Origin: Bradyrhizobium tropiciagri
Lineage (GTDB): Bacteria > Pseudomonadota > Alphaproteobacteria > Rhizobiales > Xanthobacteraceae
Direction of reading: 5' to 3'
NCBI RefSeq assembly: GCF_001189845.1
Contig: NZ_LFLZ01000035.1
Span: forward strand, 1 to 64,000
DNA length: 64,000 nt
The notes below the pieces were generated by a model. It saw only the letters and a program-made list of their open reading frames with translations, searched no databases and was not told the DNA's origin. How positions within the stretch are numbered: position 1 is the first letter of the stretch; each line of letters opens with the position of its first letter. The translations under genes were made by a program, and so were the position numbers. Shown piece by piece: positions 60,816-64,000 of this stretch.

Positions 60816-61161
60816 TTACCCGATCAGAGGCAGCGTCACGGAAAAGATGGCGCCTCCGTGGGACTGGTTCTGCGCTGTTATGGTCCCGCCGTGGGCCTCC
60901 ACAATGGTTCGCGCGATAGACAAGCCCATGCCCATTCCGGCGGGTTTCATCGAAAAGAACGGCTCGAATATTTGTTGCAAGTGTTCACCGGAGATCCCCG
61001 AACCCGTATCCGATGTCGAGAATTCCGCGCGATCATCAGAGCGCCGGGTTCGGATGGTGATGATCCGCTCCTGAATGGGCTTGTCTGCGGTGGCGTCGAG
61101 CGCGTTGATGATGAGATTTAAAAGGACCTGCTGGAGCTGCGTGGGCCGGCGAGTTTGGGCC
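60816..61161 (-). pseudogene. Histidine-kinase ATPase-domain remnant
   Basis: On the reverse strand the frame ending at 60816 reads 'QLQQVLLNLIINALDAT' (N-box), 'SDTGSGISGEHLQQIFEPFFS', 'GMGMGLSIARTIVEAHGG' (G-boxes) and 'GGAIFSVTLPLIG'. There is an upstream stop near 61160 and no start codon, H-box or sensor. The pattern is that of FixL/NtrB-like kinases. Its position beside a FixK-like gene suggests the remains of a sensor. Confidence 0.7.
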
Positions 61162-61296
61162 GCTGTCAGGGGTTATCCTGCATGAGCAGACGGAGGTGAT
61201 GTCGGTCGCCGCCGAGTGAGGCATGACCGGCGCGCCGGGCGGACGACCAGGCTGGACTGTATGGCGCACCACTGCGGAAATTTCCGCGTCAGGAGG

Positions 61297-62202
61297 TCAG
61301 AGCGAGGTCAGCCTTTTCCTCAGCCGATCGGCGGCGAAGTCCAGGAAGACCCGCATCTTCGAGGGGAGCGCGCCACGCCCGGCATGCATCAAGTGAACCG
61401 GCAGTGGCTCAACCTCGAATTCCGTCAGGATGATGCGCAGCGAGCCGTCGCGCACGGCGTCCGCGCATTGGTAGTGGAGCACGCGAGCGATGCCAACGCC
61501 CTGAGCCGCCGCCCAGACCGTCGCCTCTGCGGTGGAGACGGAGAGACGTGGCTGGACAGGCATGTCGAAACTGCCCTTGGTGTCTTTTCGTCTGAATGGC
61601 CAGACTGAGGCCGGGGACAGGAAATCGAAATTGACGGCGGGCAGGTTCGCCAGGTCCTCGGGTACTTCGGGCAGGCCGTGCGCGGCGAGCAACTCCGGGC
61701 TGGCGCACACGACCGTGCGCATCGAACCGATCCGTGTGGCCACCATGCTGCTGTCCGGCAGGGCGCCGATCCGCACAGCCATATCGACATGATCGTCGAG
61801 CAGGTGAAGGTTGCGGTCTGCCAGCGCCAGCCGGACGTTGATATCCGGATAGGCGGCCAGGAACTCGGCGATGACCGGAAGGATGTGCAGCTGTCCGAAC
61901 AGGATCGGCGCCGTCACGACCAGTTCGCCACGCGGCGCATGGAATTCGCCGGAGGCGACGCGCTCGGTCTCGTCCAACTCATCGAGGATACGTCTGGCCG
62001 AAGCCACATAGGCGGCGCCGGGATCGCTCGTTGTAACTTTGCGCGTGGTGCGAGTGAGGAGCCTGGTTCCGAGATGGGCTTCAAGCTCGCCCACCTTCCG
62101 GCTCACGGTCGCCAGGGGCACGCCCAGCACCCGGCTGGCGGCCGAGAAGCTCCCCGTGTCGACCACCCGCAACAGGATCTTCATGGCTTCGAGCCGGTCC
62201 AT
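61297..62202 (-). CDS. LysR-family regulator
   Basis: 301 residues from the ATG at 62202, giving the canonical start MDRLEAMKILLRVVDTGSFSAASRVLGVPLATVSRKVGELEAHLGTRLLTRTTRKV. A longer open frame upstream is not supported. The effector domain is complete, ending 'RVFLDFAADRLRKRL'. Divergent from the AhpD-like gene at 62321, which it probably controls. Confidence 0.9.
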   Translation of the reverse strand: MDRLEAMKILLRVVDTGSFSAASRVLGVPLATVSRKVGELEAHLGTRLLTRTTRKVTTSDPGAAYVASARRILDELDETERVASGEFHAPRGELVVTAPILFGQLHILPVIAEFLAAYPDINVRLALADRNLHLLDDHVDMAVRIGALPDSSMVATRIGSMRTVVCASPELLAAHGLPEVPEDLANLPAVNFDFLSPASVWPFRRKDTKGSFDMPVQPRLSVSTAEATVWAAAQGVGIARVLHYQCADAVRDGSLRIILTEFEVEPLPVHLMHAGRGALPSKMRVFLDFAADRLRKRLTSL

Positions 62203-62320
62203 AATTATACCAATAATCGAGAACTGATTTCCCAAATGTACAGGATTATCTCTTTGATTGGAATTCGGTACCCCTTGCAGCACACAAACCGTCCGTTTTC
62301 GAACCTGCAAGGAAAAAGCC

Positions 62321-62866
62321 ATGTCCCTTCTGACCATTCCTGCCCGCGACAACGTCCCCGAGGCGTCCAAGCCGATCCTGGACGCCGTCCACAAGCAGCT
62401 CGGTGTCGTTCCCAACATGTTTCGCCTGATCGCCGCCAGCCCGGCCGTATTGGAGGGCTTTACCGGCAACAACGGCGCGCTCGCCAGGACGCTCGACGTC
62501 AAGACCCGCGAGCGGATCGCACTCACCGTCGCCCAGGTGAACAACTGCGACTACTGTCTGTCGGCGCATAGCTATCTCGGGTTGAACCTGGCGAAGATCA
62601 CGCCGGAAGAGATCGCCCTCAACCGCAAGGGCGAATCCGGCGACGCGAAGGCGAATGCAGCGGTGCGTTTCGCGGCCAAGGTGGCGCGTGAACGCGGCAA
62701 GGTCAGCGCCGGCGACATCAAGGCGGTTCGCGACGCCGGTTTCTCCGACGGCCAGATCGTTGAGATCATCGCCGTCACGGCCGAGAACATCTTCACCAAC
62801 CTGCTCAACGTGGTCGCGCAGACCGACATCGACTTCCCGGTTGTTCGCGCCGCTGAGGCCGCTTGA
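62321..62866 (+). CDS. AhpD-like (carboxymuconolactone decarboxylase family) protein
   Basis: 181 residues. 'LGVVPNMFRLIAASPAVLEGF', 'KTRERIALTVAQVNNCDYCLSAHSYLG' (CxxC plus His as in AhpD) and 'DGQIVEIIAVTAENIFTNLLNVVAQTDIDFP'. Related proteins are peroxidase-linked or stress proteins. AAGGAA precedes the ATG at 62321. Divergent from the LysR gene. Confidence 0.9.
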   Translation: MSLLTIPARDNVPEASKPILDAVHKQLGVVPNMFRLIAASPAVLEGFTGNNGALARTLDVKTRERIALTVAQVNNCDYCLSAHSYLGLNLAKITPEEIALNRKGESGDAKANAAVRFAAKVARERGKVSAGDIKAVRDAGFSDGQIVEIIAVTAENIFTNLLNVVAQTDIDFPVVRAAEAA

Positions 62867-62948
62867 CGGCCGGCGCGGGCTGGCAGGCCGTTCTGGCCTC
62901 CAGCCCGCTCGTTCGTCACGCGGAGGAGCCCAACCGGGAAGGAATAAA

Positions 62949-63420
62949 ATGATCGAAGCCGAACGCCCGCCACTGCCACCGTTCATGACCGTCGGAGCTG
63001 CGGTCCGGAAGGTGCGTCTCGCGGAAGATGCCTGGAACACCCGCGATCCCGAGCGCGTCGCGCTGGCCTACACACCCGACAGCCACTGGCGCAATCGTGC
63101 TGAATTCCTCGAAGGTCGCCAGGCAATCGTTGCTTTCCTGACCCGGAAATGGAGCCGGGAGCTCGACTATCGGCTCATCAAGGAGCTTTGGGCATTCGCC
63201 GAAAACCGCGGTCCGCTTTGCCTATGAATGGCACGACGACAGCGGCACCTGGTTTCGGTCCTACGGCAACGAGCTTTGGGAGTTTGATGCGCGCGGCCTG
63301 ATGCGCCGCCGTGTCGCCAGCATAAACGACGCCCCGATCCGTGAGGCCGATCGCAAGTACCACTGGCCGTTGGGTCGGCGGCCGGAGGACTATCCGTCGC
63401 TGAGTGATCTCGGGCTGTAG
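62949..63420 (+). pseudogene. DUF1348 (NTF2-like) protein, frameshifted
   Basis: Frame 1: 'AEDAWNTRDPERVALAYTPDSHWRNRAEFLEGRQAIVAFLTRKWSRELDYRLIKELWAFAENR' and then a stop at 63227. A second frame continues 'VRFAYEWHDDSGTWFRSYGNELWEFDARGLMRRRVASINDAPI' and ends at 63420. The family reads 'ENRIAVRFAYEWHDD' at the join, so a few bases are missing near 63210. It follows the AhpD-like gene by 82 bp, a common pairing. Confidence 0.8.
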
Positions 63421-63423
63421 ACG

Positions 63424-63729
63424 TTGGCAGATCGCAACCGGGAAATTGAGTGGCCCGGGCGCCGATCGAAGGCGTGTGAGATTATATCAGCGACCGGGAT
63501 GAAGTTAGACGCGAGTGCTTCGCCTCGGGCGCGGCGTCGAGTCGGGGCGCGCGAAGGCATTGCCTCGGCCGAGATCGAGATCGGCGCCAATACTTTGCTT
63601 AGTGCGGGCATTTCCGACGTAATGCGCTGGCCGCTGGTCGCAGAAGAAATCGCCATAGCGCTCGCCAACGGCTCGACGCTCAAGCAATCCGCTCAGATGC
63701 GCGCGGCCGGCAACATCTTAACCGGCTGA
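63424..63729 (+). CDS. Possible hypothetical protein
   Basis: 101 codons from a TTG at 63424. 'SKACEIISATGMKLDASASP' and 'ISDVMRWPLVAEEIAIALANGSTLKQSAQMRAAGNILTG' look protein-like but match nothing I know. It could be a remnant. Confidence 0.3.
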   Translation: MADRNREIEWPGRRSKACEIISATGMKLDASASPRARRRVGAREGIASAEIEIGANTLLSAGISDVMRWPLVAEEIAIALANGSTLKQSAQMRAAGNILTG

Positions 63730-63774
63730 GGCCAACCGGCCTGGAGACTTGCCAGACCTCGCGCACTGCACCCT

Positions 63775-63806
63775 GGGGGCGGCTCTGCACGGCAGATCGC
63801 GCCCCC
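63775..63806. terminator. Hairpin between converging genes
   Basis: GGGGGCG (63775-63781) pairs with CGCCCCC (63800-63806) in the gap between the forward frame ending at 63729 and the reverse-strand methyltransferase. No U-run. Confidence 0.4.
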
Positions 63807-63813
63807 GGATAAG

Positions 63814-64000
63814 CTACTTGAATCCGATCACCATCGAATCCGGGCCGACAAGCCGCTCGACTCGCGTTCTGGAGAATCCGGCCTCGCGCATCCAGGCCTG
63901 ACAGTCAGCTCCCGCATAGTCGAACCCGCCGGGCGTTTCGATCAGCATGTTCAGGCTCATCAGGAGACCAAAGGCGTTTTCGCGGCGATCATCATCGATG
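63814..64000 (-). CDS. SAM-dependent methyltransferase, C-terminal part (cut by window end)
   Basis: On the reverse strand the frame ending at 63814 reads 'DDRRENAFGLLMSLNMLIETPGGFDYAGADCQAWMREAGFSRTRVERLVGPDSMVIGFK'. 'LLMSLNMLIETPGG' and 'W-x-x-E-A-G-F' are typical of O-methyltransferases of the Methyltransf_2/Dimerisation type. The N-terminal part and SAM site lie beyond the window. Confidence 0.75.
   Translation of the reverse strand, partial: IDDDRRENAFGLLMSLNMLIETPGGFDYAGADCQAWMREAGFSRTRVERLVGPDSMVIGFK

Noticed and set aside
1..64000. CRISPR array, rRNA operon, complete insertion sequence or prophage
   Set aside because: No regularly spaced repeats, rRNA sequence, intact transposase or phage structural genes were seen on either strand.

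Overview
The window looks like a piece of an alphaproteobacterial (Rhizobiales, most likely Bradyrhizobium) chromosome. This rests on high-GC coding, the hisD / UPF0262 / low-Mr phosphatase / maf / yacG / tRNA-Phe order, rhizobial-type intergenic palindromes, and FixK-type (TTGAT-N4-ATCAA-like) boxes. No species call is made, because no search could be run.

Region 1, about 1-11,608, is conserved chromosome. It holds a short helix-turn-helix protein, an exported protein, tRNA-Thr(GGT), a cNMP-domain flavoprotein paired with a UBP-type zinc-finger protein, a haloperoxidase-like hydrolase, a DUF2948 protein, hisD and an ATGA-coupled UPF0262 gene, a CX5R phosphatase, maf, yacG and tRNA-Phe(GAA). 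Its genes are intact.

Region 2, about 11,609-41,460, has the structure of an old genomic island in the 3' end of tRNA-Phe: the tRNA end and flanking sequence recur at 41,437. Cargo includes thiosulfate oxidation genes (soxY-soxZ-soxXA fusion-soxB, no soxCD), chromate/oxidative-stress genes (ChrB-like, SOD-like, ChrA), two LamG-like exported proteins enclosing an ABC transporter, four small PepSY-like exported proteins, an OmpR-type two-component system, cytochrome b and Rieske genes, FetAB and two ATP-grasp-like proteins. A 35-bp motif occurs three times, each time upstream of a PepSY-type gene, and one copy lies between the response regulator and such a gene. A second conserved element (promoter plus structured leader) occurs twice. 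A 169-bp MITE with 9-bp target duplications splits a beta-propeller gene.

Region 3, about 40,750-42,160, is a recombination scar: a tRNA-Arg(CCG) 3' half, the tRNA-Phe-derived att copy and a probable integrase tail.

Region 4, about 42,160-60,480, looks like a microoxic module. Six FixK-type boxes precede a Gly-rich exported protein, a DUF4239 protein, a GNAT enzyme, a DUF3141-pta-ackA-fabI operon, CoA-transferase/MaoC genes, alpha/beta hydrolases and an AI-2E-type transporter fused to a K+-channel pore. A FixK-like regulator is at its end, next to a histidine-kinase remnant. Region 5, about 60,480-64,000, holds a LysR gene opposite an AhpD-like protein, a frameshifted DUF1348 gene and the end of a methyltransferase.

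Nine protein genes outside region 1 carry a frameshift, in-frame stop, insertion or fusion and a tenth is a fragment, whereas region 1 shows none. Either the accessory DNA is decaying or these are sequence errors; reads would decide.
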